A stretch of DNA of 64,000 nt, from contig DBCL01000015.1 in assembly GCA_002293025.1 (NCBI GenBank), positions 1 to 64,000 of the forward strand, given 5' to 3'. A program made the translations under genes and the position numbers. The notes under the pieces are model-generated. The model ran no database searches. It was given only the letters and a program-made list of their open reading frames with translations, and was not told the origin of the DNA. Shown one piece after another: positions 57,299-64,000 of this stretch. The DNA comes from Actinobacteria bacterium UBA959 (GTDB lineage Bacteria; Actinomycetota; Actinomycetes; S36-B12; UBA5976). The stretch's first letter is position 1, and each line of letters starts with the position of its first letter.

Positions 57299-59058
57299 TA
57301 CTTCCCCCAGGTTGTGGGTATTTTGGCGATCTTGCCTGGTTGAGGCATCGCTCTCATCTTTTGTAGTGCAAATGTAGCGACCTCTTTGAAAACTGGGCCA
57401 CCAAGCACGCCTCCATAGCGTCCATTTTTTGGATCTTGCAAAGTCACGGCAACCACAATTTGGGGGTTGTTGGCAGGTGCCATGCCGATGAAAGATGCTG
57501 TAAACCCTTGGTAACACCCACAGGCAGAGTCTGCTCTTTGAGCAGTTCCGGTCTTACCTGCCACTCGATAACCATTGATTTGTGCAGTTGGTGCAGTTCC
57601 ATCTGGACCAACAACGCTTTCCAGCATTAGACGCAAAGTGCTAGCTGTTTCTGCCGAAACAACTCGGATTCCTGGCTTAGGCGAGGTTGGGATAAACGTG
57701 CCATCGCCTTGAGTGAATCCATCCACTATTGAAACGGGCATTCGCACACCATCGTTTGCAATCGTTGCGAAAACAGATGCCATTTGGAGTGAAGTTATTG
57801 AATAGCCCTGCCCAAACGCCATTGTGGGGTAAGTAGTTTGAGACCAGTCACTTGGTTTGCGCAACAAACCATTACTCTCTCCTGAAAAATTCAATCCAGT
57901 TGGCTGACCAATACCAAATTTCACAAAATAGTCATACAGGATTTCTTCCTTAGGCAATTTCTCCGCAATCATGATTGTTCCAATATTCGATGATTGAGCC
58001 AGCACCCCATTGGCGGTAAGTTTTAAAGTTCCATGCGGTGAATGATCCTTGAAAACCTTTCCGGGTCTTTTCAAGGTTGGTGGAATAGTAAGTTTTGATA
58101 GAGGTGTTATGACTTTTTCTTCTAATGCTGCTGCGAATGTCAGAAGCTTTCCAGTGGAACCTGGTTCAAAAACATCTGTTACTGCAACGTTCTTTCGAGA
58201 ATCCTTATTAATGGCTCCTGGATCTGCGGGGTTCACCGTTGGGGCGGTAGCCATTGCCAATACCCGACCAGTGCTTGGCTCCAAAACAACTACTGTTCCC
58301 CAGGCTGCATTTGCTTCTTTAACTTTTTGAGCAATTGCTTGTTGGGCTATGTATTGCAAATCACGGTCAATGCTCAATCTCGCACCATTTCCAGAGACGG
58401 CCTGTTCAGTTCTTGAGTCTGTTGCTGGGATCTTTCGACCAGCAGCTCCACCTTCAAAAATCATCAGACCATCTTTCCCGCCAAGTTGACTTTCCAGACT
58501 AGATTCCAGTCCTTCTAAGCCATGACCATCAATTCCGGTAAACCCAAGAATATTTCCAGCCAAATCACCATAGGGATAAACTCGACGAGTTGTTTTCTCG
58601 GAAAAAATCCCTGGTAGTTCTAGCTCGGCCACTGCAGCCCAAACTTGTGGAGTTACAGCTCTAGCAACAAAAGTAAATTTCTTCTCTCCAACCAGTTTGC
58701 TAGCAAGTTCAGATGAGTCCAGCTTCAATATTGGTGCGAGTAATTTCGCAGTTTCTTTTGGTTTTATCACTTTTGTCTGATCTGCAGTGACGTTAAAGGC
58801 AGGAACTGTTGTTGCCAAAACAATGCCGTTCACATCAGTGATTGAGCCACGCATAGCCGGTACCACTACTTCTCTAATTCGTGCTTCAAAACCTTCTTGC
58901 GCTAACTCGGATGCATCTACGGCTTGGATCTTGAATAATTGAATTGCGTAAATTAAGAAAACTCCAAAAACTATGAAAGCTGCGAAAGTTAAACGCCCTA
59001 CTGATTTTTTGCGAAATTTTCCAGAATCGTGAATTGCGCTCTCTAGCAACTGACTCAT
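57298..59058 (-). CDS. ftsI: Septal transpeptidase FtsI (class B PBP3)
   Basis: 586 residues. One N-terminal membrane helix (about 22-45), a PBP dimerisation domain, then the transpeptidase domain with catalytic serine in EPGSTGKLLT near residue 300, SSN in LAQSSNIGT near 352 and KTGTAQ near 505. There are no PASTA repeats. FtsW, its partner, is three genes downstream but beyond gabD. Start overlaps the ftsL-like gene (ATGA). Confidence 0.96.
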   Translation of the reverse strand: MSQLLESAIHDSGKFRKKSVGRLTFAAFIVFGVFLIYAIQLFKIQAVDASELAQEGFEARIREVVVPAMRGSITDVNGIVLATTVPAFNVTADQTKVIKPKETAKLLAPILKLDSSELASKLVGEKKFTFVARAVTPQVWAAVAELELPGIFSEKTTRRVYPYGDLAGNILGFTGIDGHGLEGLESSLESQLGGKDGLMIFEGGAAGRKIPATDSRTEQAVSGNGARLSIDRDLQYIAQQAIAQKVKEANAAWGTVVVLEPSTGRVLAMATAPTVNPADPGAINKDSRKNVAVTDVFEPGSTGKLLTFAAALEEKVITPLSKLTIPPTLKRPGKVFKDHSPHGTLKLTANGVLAQSSNIGTIMIAEKLPKEEILYDYFVKFGIGQPTGLNFSGESNGLLRKPSDWSQTTYPTMAFGQGYSITSLQMASVFATIANDGVRMPVSIVDGFTQGDGTFIPTSPKPGIRVVSAETASTLRLMLESVVGPDGTAPTAQINGYRVAGKTGTAQRADSACGCYQGFTASFIGMAPANNPQIVVAVTLQDPKNGRYGGVLGGPVFKEVATFALQKMRAMPQPGKIAKIPTTWGK

Positions 59059-59453
59059 CTAGACCCTTTACCATCCAATAGTTTCTTATCAGATAGCCTT
59101 AAGTAAGTAGGCCTCTCTGGGGAAACCATGCCCAGTTCTTTAGCTTTTTGAGTCAAGGTTCTAGGGGACTCCAAGATTGCAACTCGCTCGATTAACAAGG
59201 CGCGCTCAGCTAGCAGTGCATTTCGCTCTTGGGTTAGTTCAATTTTGTGGAAAGTCCCCTTGGCCACAAAAGTTTGGAGCATTAAAACGCCCATCATGGA
59301 AGCAGCAAAAAGTGCAATCATGAAAGTAATAAAACTCATTGTGGAAAGTGGCTTAGCCGCAGCATTAATTCTAACTTTTGTGCCTGTTGCAACTTTAAAA
59401 CCTGGTCTCAATACCTCAACTGTGCTTATTGCAAAATTTTGAATAACGCTCAT
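59055..59453 (-). CDS. ftsL: FtsL-like septum-formation protein
   Basis: 132 residues: a basic cytoplasmic segment of about 37 residues, one membrane helix (about 38-60), then a heptad-patterned coiled coil (FHKIELTQERNALLAERALL) and the short motif AKELGMVSPE typical of FtsL/DivIC proteins. Sequence similarity in this family is weak, so the call rests on position between rsmH and ftsI, size and topology. Confidence 0.85.
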   Translation of the reverse strand: MSVIQNFAISTVEVLRPGFKVATGTKVRINAAAKPLSTMSFITFMIALFAASMMGVLMLQTFVAKGTFHKIELTQERNALLAERALLIERVAILESPRTLTQKAKELGMVSPERPTYLRLSDKKLLDGKGSR

Positions 59454-60430
59454 GCTGCAACTCCAGCGCTTAATACCTGTGCGGCGCGCAATTTGGCACT
59501 GGCAGCTCTTGGATTTTCGGCAATCTCTAAATCGGTTGGAGTTTCAGCACCTCTAGTTAGCAGCACCAAATTATCGGGCCCAGGCATAATCGGTAGCCCA
59601 TCCGGAATGCGACTACCCATTGCTCTTATGAAAGATTGCTTAACAATTCGATCCTCAAGGGAGTGGTAAGACAAGACTGCAATCCGCCCATTTACATTCA
59701 GCGACTCGATAGCTGCCGGAATCGCCCTTTGCAAAATCTCTAGCTCTTGATTGACTGCAATTCGCAATGCCTGGAAGGTTCGCTTTGCTGGATGCCCGCC
59801 AGTTCGACGAGCCGGGGCAGGAATAACCGAATAAAGAAGTTCTACAACTTCACTGGTGGTACTAAATGGTTTAATCTCTCGTTTTGCCACAATTGCATTT
59901 GCAATTCTGGATGCGAATTTTTCTTCACCAAAGGTGTAGAGAATTCGCTTTAATTCGTCAGCAGAGGATTCATTTAAAACTTGTGCCGCGGTTTGACCGG
60001 TAGAGGAATCCATCCTCATATCAAGTGGTGCTTCTTTTGAGTAAGCAAACCCTCGAGATGCCTGATCTAATTGCATGCTAGAAACCCCTAGATCAAGCAA
60101 AACACCATCAACTTTTTGATAGCCAATTTCCGCTAGTACTTCCCCAATTCGATCATAAACAGCGTGTACGAATTGAACACGAGCAGTAACGGCTTCGCTT
60201 CCAAACTGTGCAGAGAGATTTTTGCTTGCAATTTCAATCGCTGATTGATCACGATCAATGCCAACTATGCGAAGTTGTGGATAGGCACTCATCAGAGCCG
60301 CGGTATGTCCACCAAGCCCCAAAGTTGCATCAACTAAGACAGCACCCTCATTGCTAACTGCAGGTGCAAACAACCCAACTATCCGATCCATCATGACCGG
60401 TAGATGTATGGGAGCTGCACCATCAATCAT
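59450..60430 (-). CDS. rsmH: 16S rRNA (cytosine-1402 N4) methyltransferase
   Basis: SAM-dependent methyltransferase, 326 residues, also called MraW. SAM motif VDATLGLGGHTAALM near residue 37, VLLDLGVSSMQLD near 105, and C-terminal ISYHSLEDRIVK-type segment (LSYHSLEDRIVK, near 255). The first M is preceded by no clear ribosome site; a 274-base structured leader separates it from mraZ. Stop overlaps the ftsL start. Confidence 0.97.
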   Translation of the reverse strand: MIDGAAPIHLPVMMDRIVGLFAPAVSNEGAVLVDATLGLGGHTAALMSAYPQLRIVGIDRDQSAIEIASKNLSAQFGSEAVTARVQFVHAVYDRIGEVLAEIGYQKVDGVLLDLGVSSMQLDQASRGFAYSKEAPLDMRMDSSTGQTAAQVLNESSADELKRILYTFGEEKFASRIANAIVAKREIKPFSTTSEVVELLYSVIPAPARRTGGHPAKRTFQALRIAVNQELEILQRAIPAAIESLNVNGRIAVLSYHSLEDRIVKQSFIRAMGSRIPDGLPIMPGPDNLVLLTRGAETPTDLEIAENPRAASAKLRAAQVLSAGVAA

Positions 60431-60704
60431 TTTGTTAGCCGCGACCCACTACTAGCAATGCTGGAGACGACTGACGCATTAGGGATGTTTTACTTCTAAA
60501 TGAAACAACAGACCTTAGGTTCCACGAAAGGAACTTTGGCTTCACCCTTACACCGACTACATGATTCATCTCGACCCCTCGAGTTAGTATTGATATTTGA
60601 TAAAACACTTTTGATGAGTTTTGGTCCCCCTCCGCTGCTACTGCTTTCCGCTACGGGGGAAGACGTATCGGAGATGCAGCGGCAAGAGGCCGAAGCTCAT
60701 CAAG
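60431..60704 (-). promoter_or_regulatory. Structured leader between mraZ and rsmH (candidate mraW RNA motif)
   Basis: The longest gene-free stretch of the window; 274 bases with no plausible gene. It holds pairing segments: TCCCCC 60625-60630 with GGGGGA 60655-60660; CCGCTGC 60632-60638 with GCAGCGG 60676-60682, which would form a pseudoknot or a switch with the first; hairpin CTCGA-CCCC-TCGAG 60570-60583; hairpin GTTCC-ACGAAA-GGAAC 60519-60534. A conserved actinobacterial RNA called the mraW motif is known upstream of this gene. Assignment is by position and pairing only. Confidence 0.6.
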
Positions 60705-61136
60705 TTAAAACACCCCTGGCACCACCTCTTCTGAAACATCAGCAAAACTTGGTTCAGCATTAGCCAGGTATTTATCCCAAGATGCTGCATCCCATAATTC
60801 AATGGTGGTGTCAGCGCCTACCACAATCACTTCGCGATCCAATCCCGCATAATCACGAAGTCCGCTTGGTAAAGTGATTCGACCTTGTTTGTCCGGAACT
60901 TGATCAAATGCACTAGAGAAAAAGACTCTCAAGAAACTGCGAACTCGTGCATCAGTTCGGGATGCTTCTCGAAGTCGATCTGCATAGGCGCTGAACGCAT
61001 CCATTGGCCAAAGCACCAGGGAGCGGTCTTGACCTTTGGTTATCACCACACCTTTTTCCAAGCCATCACGAAATTTGGCTGGCAGAACTAAGCGACCTTT
61101 TTCATCGAGGCGCGGTTCGTGTGTGCCCAAAAACAT
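60705..61136 (-). CDS. mraZ: Transcriptional regulator MraZ
   Basis: First gene of the dcw cluster, a DNA-binding AbrB-like protein. 143 residues with two tandem MraZ domains: FLGTHEPRLDEKGRLVLP (residues 2-19) and the second copy DKQGRITLPSGLRDYAGLD near residue 80. Known MraZ proteins repress their own operon by binding TGGGN repeats. GGGAGG lies upstream of the ATG. Three direct repeats of the expected spacing lie over the promoter. Confidence 0.96.
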   Translation of the reverse strand: MFLGTHEPRLDEKGRLVLPAKFRDGLEKGVVITKGQDRSLVLWPMDAFSAYADRLREASRTDARVRSFLRVFFSSAFDQVPDKQGRITLPSGLRDYAGLDREVIVVGADTTIELWDAASWDKYLANAEPSFADVSEEVVPGVF

Positions 61137-61187
61137 CAGAACCCGCCTCCCCTCAGTTTGAAGTTAAAGATCATTTAGGAGGCTTTC

Positions 61188-61212
61188 CTCCATTTCCCCC
61201 CACTCTACTCCA
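61188..61212 (-). promoter_or_regulatory. MraZ box: three TGGRG repeats at exact ten-base spacing
   Basis: On the minus strand TGGAG (61212-61208), TGGGG (61202-61198) and TGGAG (61192-61188) are each separated by five bases, the geometry reported for E. coli MraZ sites (TGGGN with five-base spacers). The first repeat abuts and the second touches the -10 hexamer, so binding should block transcription. Confidence 0.75.
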
Positions 61213-61229
61213 TTTCTTTCCCCTGTCAA
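61202..61229 (-). promoter_or_regulatory. mraZ promoter
   Basis: TTGACA (61229-61224), a 16-base spacer and TAGAGT (61207-61202) form a good sigma-70-type promoter, with a start point about 60 bases before the mraZ ATG. It sits in the 188-base gap behind the DUF3040 gene and overlaps the MraZ repeats. GGAGTAGA occurs twice around it (61240-61233 and 61211-61204). Confidence 0.7.
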
Positions 61230-61324
61230 CCATCTACTCCCCCTTTCCACCCCTGATCTGGGCAGAGCTATCCCAAGGGTTGATTTAGGTGAGTTTTTTA
61301 CGGGTTCAACAAGGCAGGAACTAT

Positions 61325-61690
61325 TTAGTCTTGAGATCCCTGTTCGCGCTGATCCCAGCGCTTCTCAAACTTGTCCATGAAGTTTGGTTTTGGTTGATTG
61401 GACGCTGCAGGTTTGGCTGTCTTGGTTTGTTCAGACTTTGGGCTTGTTAGCACCAATATTCCTACCAAAACTAGGACAAACCCTCCAATGCCCAGTGCAG
61501 TCAAGGGGATGGTGACCGCACCAATGATCAGGGCGACCCCAAGCGCTACCAAAAGCATCGCTACAGGAGCAGATTTCCGGGATGTGAAGTTTGGGCGACC
61601 ACGCAGGGCGGAAGCAAACTTAGGGTCTTCGGCGGCTAGCGCCTTTTCCATCTGTTGAAGCAAACGTTGTTCATTCTCTGATAGCGGCAT
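61325..61690 (-). CDS. DUF3040-family membrane protein
   Basis: 121 residues. The N-terminal PLSENEQRLLQQMEKALAAEDPKFASAL is the DUF3040 signature; two adjacent hydrophobic helices follow at about residues 40-60 and 64-84, then a basic, proline-containing tail. Function is unknown. The gene is typical of actinobacteria, often next to mraZ. GGAGG lies just before the ATG. Nothing else is seen in the 59 bases to dinB. Confidence 0.88.
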   Translation of the reverse strand: MPLSENEQRLLQQMEKALAAEDPKFASALRGRPNFTSRKSAPVAMLLVALGVALIIGAVTIPLTALGIGGFVLVLVGILVLTSPKSEQTKTAKPAASNQPKPNFMDKFEKRWDQREQGSQD

Positions 61691-61749
61691 CTAGCACCTC
61701 CTTCAATATCTAAAGAATACGGGGTAATCGCAAACCAGCAACTACTGCC

Positions 61750-62985
61750 CTATTCCTGTAAATCATCAGATTGTGAAACTAATCGCGCAGGCTTAACTGC
61801 TTGATCTCCAAATCTTTCACGGGCCTTGTCTATAGCTTGATCAGCCTGGGGCCAGCCATGCTCTGGCGCATCCAAGGTTGGTTGAATCGCGGCACCAACT
61901 GAACTATGTAAGCCTTCAACTCTAACTCCAACAAGTCTAATGCGGGCTCGCTGCAGGCCAAGCTTTTGATAAAGACCTTTTGCAATGGAATTTATCTCTT
62001 GGGTCGTGTTGGTGTAGCCCTTGATTGTTTGTGATCGCGTGATCGTGCTGAAATCATTAAACCTCAGCTTGACACTAATTGTTCTACCCACAAGTTCTCG
62101 ACTTCTAAGTCTGGAAGCCACTAAATCTGAGAGCCTCAATATTTCTGCTTCAATCTCAGTAGGTTTAAAGACATCTACATCAAAAGTATGTTCGTGGCCA
62201 ATTGATTTATCTGGTTCATAAACCACAACTTCACGTTCATCCCTCCCCCACGCTAGGTCATGAAGATGCTCACCTGCTGCCTCCCCAAGTATTTTGATAA
62301 GTGTCTTTACAGGTAATTGGGCAATATCACTTATTTTCTTTAGTCCAAGCTCGACTAGTTTTTCTTCTGTTTTTGATCCAACTCCCCAGAGTGCATTTAC
62401 TGGTAGCGGATGCAAAAACTCTAAGACCTGATCAACTGGGACTACTAACAAACCATCTGGTTTGGCATAAGTGGAAGCCAATTTTGCAACAAATTTAGTA
62501 CTTGCAATCCCAACTGAAGCCGTAAGCTGAAGCTCATTTTTTATTTTGCTACGAAGTAAGTCACCAATTGCCCTTGGTGTTCCTAGAAGTTTTCTGGACC
62601 CTGTGACATCTAAAAAAGCTTCATCTAAGGAAATCGTTTCGACTAGTGGTGTGACTGAAAGCATTATTTCCAGCAGCTGCTCAGATGTTTCCGCATACTC
62701 CTGGTGGTCTGGTGAGACCACAATCACCTCTGGGCATAATCGAATTGCTCGGGACATTGGCATTGCCGCATGAATGCCAAATGCTCGAGCTTCATAAGTT
62801 GCTGCTACAACTACTCCTCTACCTGAATTGCCTCCTACAATTACTGGCTTACCTTTTAAGTTTGGATTCCGCTTTACTTCAACTGATGCATAAAATGCAT
62901 CCATATCAAGATGCAAAATATTGCAGCCTTGATCGCTATCACCAAGCTTTGGAATACTAGTTCGGTTTAATTGATTTTTACTCAC
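61750..62985 (-). CDS. dinB: DNA polymerase IV (DinB, Y family)
   Basis: 411 residues. Catalytic aspartate in LHLDMDAFYASVE near residue 28 and the SLDEAFLDV pair near residue 122 are intact, so the enzyme should be active, unlike ImuB, whose site is degenerate. Fingers, thumb and little-finger domains follow; the C-terminal QPTLDAPEHGW sits where actinobacterial homologues often have a clamp-binding QLxLD, and the leucine is replaced by proline. The start is GTG, overlapping the dnaE2-like stop as TAGTG, so the two are translationally coupled. Confidence 0.93.
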   Translation of the reverse strand: MSKNQLNRTSIPKLGDSDQGCNILHLDMDAFYASVEVKRNPNLKGKPVIVGGNSGRGVVVAATYEARAFGIHAAMPMSRAIRLCPEVIVVSPDHQEYAETSEQLLEIMLSVTPLVETISLDEAFLDVTGSRKLLGTPRAIGDLLRSKIKNELQLTASVGIASTKFVAKLASTYAKPDGLLVVPVDQVLEFLHPLPVNALWGVGSKTEEKLVELGLKKISDIAQLPVKTLIKILGEAAGEHLHDLAWGRDEREVVVYEPDKSIGHEHTFDVDVFKPTEIEAEILRLSDLVASRLRSRELVGRTISVKLRFNDFSTITRSQTIKGYTNTTQEINSIAKGLYQKLGLQRARIRLVGVRVEGLHSSVGAAIQPTLDAPEHGWPQADQAIDKARERFGDQAVKPARLVSQSDDLQE

Positions 62986-64000
62986 TACCTACCACTGCTC
63001 CCAGGGCTTTTATGCCATAAATGTGCTGGTAGGTCATTATGTGATTCTTTCAAATTATTTGCTGCCGTTCTAACATTATTACCGACATTGCCACTTGGAG
63101 CAATATCAGCATACGGCGATTGCACTAATCCACTGGCATGCAACAGCAATTTTCGAGCAGGCCCCATTCCTCCGGTCAATCTTCGATCACGACTTGCGTT
63201 AGGTACAGCCATCAATTCAGTCTCCTCTGTAGATTCAGCTATCTCACCTACTGGTTGATTTAGATAGTTAATAACTGCTTCGACTCCTTGCTCTCGCCAA
63301 ATTTGATGCAGGTCTGTTAGCTGCCAACATCCCAGGCCGCTAATCGAGACAGCTCTAGGGCCAGTACGACGGATTAAGCCTTTAACCAAAACTAACCAAG
63401 AATTGAAAATGCTGTCATGAAAGTGATGTTGTGCCTCATCAAAAAAGGCGATATCAATAGGGCCAGAACCATCATCTAACGTGACAAAAACTACTCGCTT
63501 ACCAGATCTAATCGGAGGCGTTTGAGTGGCAACTTTTACACCTGCAACAAATATTTCTGATCGAGATCTTCTAGTTAGCAAGTTTTGACTACTAATCAGT
63601 GCAATTTGAGAACTTAGATCTTTTAAAAAATCAAAGTGAAACGATAAAACATGATTAGTGGCGTCTAGGCCAAGTACTCGAAGTTCATTTTTGACTTGCT
63701 CGGCTGGGGTCATCTCAGGTAAGCCAACTAATTTATTTTGACTATCTGGAGCTATCTCAAGAAATAATTGTCCAGGTGTTTTTGAGACGCCTTTGAATTT
63801 AACTAAATCTGCTAATTCAAGTAGCAAGTCTCTCCGACTTCTACTAGAGCGATAAATGCTGTTCCCTACTCTGTGTAGCTCATCGAAAGCACCTGTAGTG
63901 ATTAACCTCTCAACTACTGGGCGGCTTATAGGTACTCGGTTAAAAAAGTCGCTTAGGCTGCCATATGGCTGACCTAGCACAATTTGCTCTGCCTCCTGAG
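62985..64000 (-). CDS. dnaE2: Error-prone DNA polymerase III alpha subunit, DnaE2/ImuC type (5' part off the window)
   Basis: The last 338 codons of a DnaE-type polymerase; the reading frame stays open to the right edge. Visible are the helix-hairpin-helix region SLSDFFNRVPISRPVVERL and GAFDELHRV, then the OB-fold (FVAGVKVATQTPPI, VFVTLDDGSGPIDIAFF) and the short DnaE2 tail ending LPAHLWHKSPG. The C-terminal pattern differs from the DnaE1 at 31-34.5 kb, which extends further past the OB-fold. DnaE2 enzymes perform damage tolerance. The palm and PHP domains are not visible. Confidence 0.88.
   Translation of the reverse strand, partial: QEAEQIVLGQPYGSLSDFFNRVPISRPVVERLITTGAFDELHRVGNSIYRSSRSRRDLLLELADLVKFKGVSKTPGQLFLEIAPDSQNKLVGLPEMTPAEQVKNELRVLGLDATNHVLSFHFDFLKDLSSQIALISSQNLLTRRSRSEIFVAGVKVATQTPPIRSGKRVVFVTLDDGSGPIDIAFFDEAQHHFHDSIFNSWLVLVKGLIRRTGPRAVSISGLGCWQLTDLHQIWREQGVEAVINYLNQPVGEIAESTEETELMAVPNASRDRRLTGGMGPARKLLLHASGLVQSPYADIAPSGNVGNNVRTAANNLKESHNDLPAHLWHKSPGSSGR

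Noticed and set aside
57299..57517. Long N-terminal extension of MurE
   Set aside because: The extension lies entirely within the ftsI coding region in another frame and is rich in Cys, Trp and Arg; the TAATG junction start gives a normal MurE.
60431..60704. RNase P RNA or other housekeeping RNA
   Set aside because: The conserved RNase P core (GAGGAAAGTCC-like) is absent; structure fits a cis leader better.
62985..64000. Truncated or frameshifted dnaE2 starting at GTG 63980
   Set aside because: The frame continues open to the window edge with DnaE2-like residues, so it is cut by the window, not broken.
1..64000. CRISPR arrays, insertion sequences, prophage, tRNA or rRNA genes
   Set aside because: No regularly spaced repeats, transposase-like genes, terminal inverted repeats or tRNA cloverleaf sequences were found; gaps are too short for most of these.

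Overview
The window looks like a chromosome segment from a streamlined, fairly low-GC actinobacterium (base composition judged by eye at roughly 40-45% G+C). The evidence is: a PriA-type HisA with no trpF nearby; a TIGR03085 protein (mycothiol-era family) and a PPOX-class F420-dependent-type protein; SepF/YggT/YfiH behind ftsZ; a DUF3040 gene beside mraZ; a Trp-operon membrane protein; and a his-trp-lgt-gltBD-pyk order that matches the conserved order I remember from Streptomyces. Low GC, very short spacers and many overlapping starts and stops fit the freshwater acI lineage (Nanopelagicales). That placement is an inference, not a proof.

Layout. 1-8.8 kb: pyrimidine operon on the minus strand, pyrR-pyrB-pyrC-carA-carB-pyrK-pyrD (pyrD runs off the left edge), led by a textbook PyrR-binding RNA loop in front of the pyrR ribosome site. 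8.8-16.3 kb: pyruvate kinase and glutamate synthase (gltB, gltD). 16.3-24.0 kb: VIT-family transporter, lgt, DsbA-like thioredoxin, trpA, trpB, trpC, two small membrane proteins, trpE and hisI, nearly all overlapping or abutting. 24.0-30.3 kb: hisF, hisA/priA, hisH, hisB, hisC, hisD, broken by two small plus-strand genes. 30.3-36.5 kb: LON-domain protein, dnaE1, rluD, lspA, a TraR/DksA zinc-finger gene. 36.5-39.7 kb: plus-strand ileS. 39.7-61.1 kb: the division and cell-wall (dcw) cluster mraZ-rsmH-ftsL-ftsI-murE-murF-mraY-murD-ftsW-murG-murC-ftsQ-ftsZ-yfiH-yggS-sepF-yggT. 61.3-64 kb: DUF3040, an active-site-intact DinB polymerase and the C-terminal part of a DnaE2-type polymerase running off the right edge.

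The most distinctive features are in and around the dcw cluster. It is interrupted twice by carbon-metabolism genes on the opposite strand: gabD between ftsW and murD, and a lipoprotein-msiK pair plus a LacI regulator between ftsQ and ftsZ. The usual divIVA is missing between yggT and ileS. Three regulatory sites look real: a three-repeat MraZ box over the mraZ promoter, a structured leader between mraZ and rsmH, and a structured leader before msiK. The last two sit where the published actinobacterial mraW and msiK RNA motifs are found. IleS carries a rearranged class I signature (GAHH instead of HIGH), the form linked to extreme mupirocin resistance.

There is no mobile element, CRISPR array, tRNA or rRNA gene that I can see, and no gene-free stretch over 300 bases. 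I do not see a wholly new multi-gene system; the interest lies in the RNA leaders, the dcw insertions and the polymerase pair.
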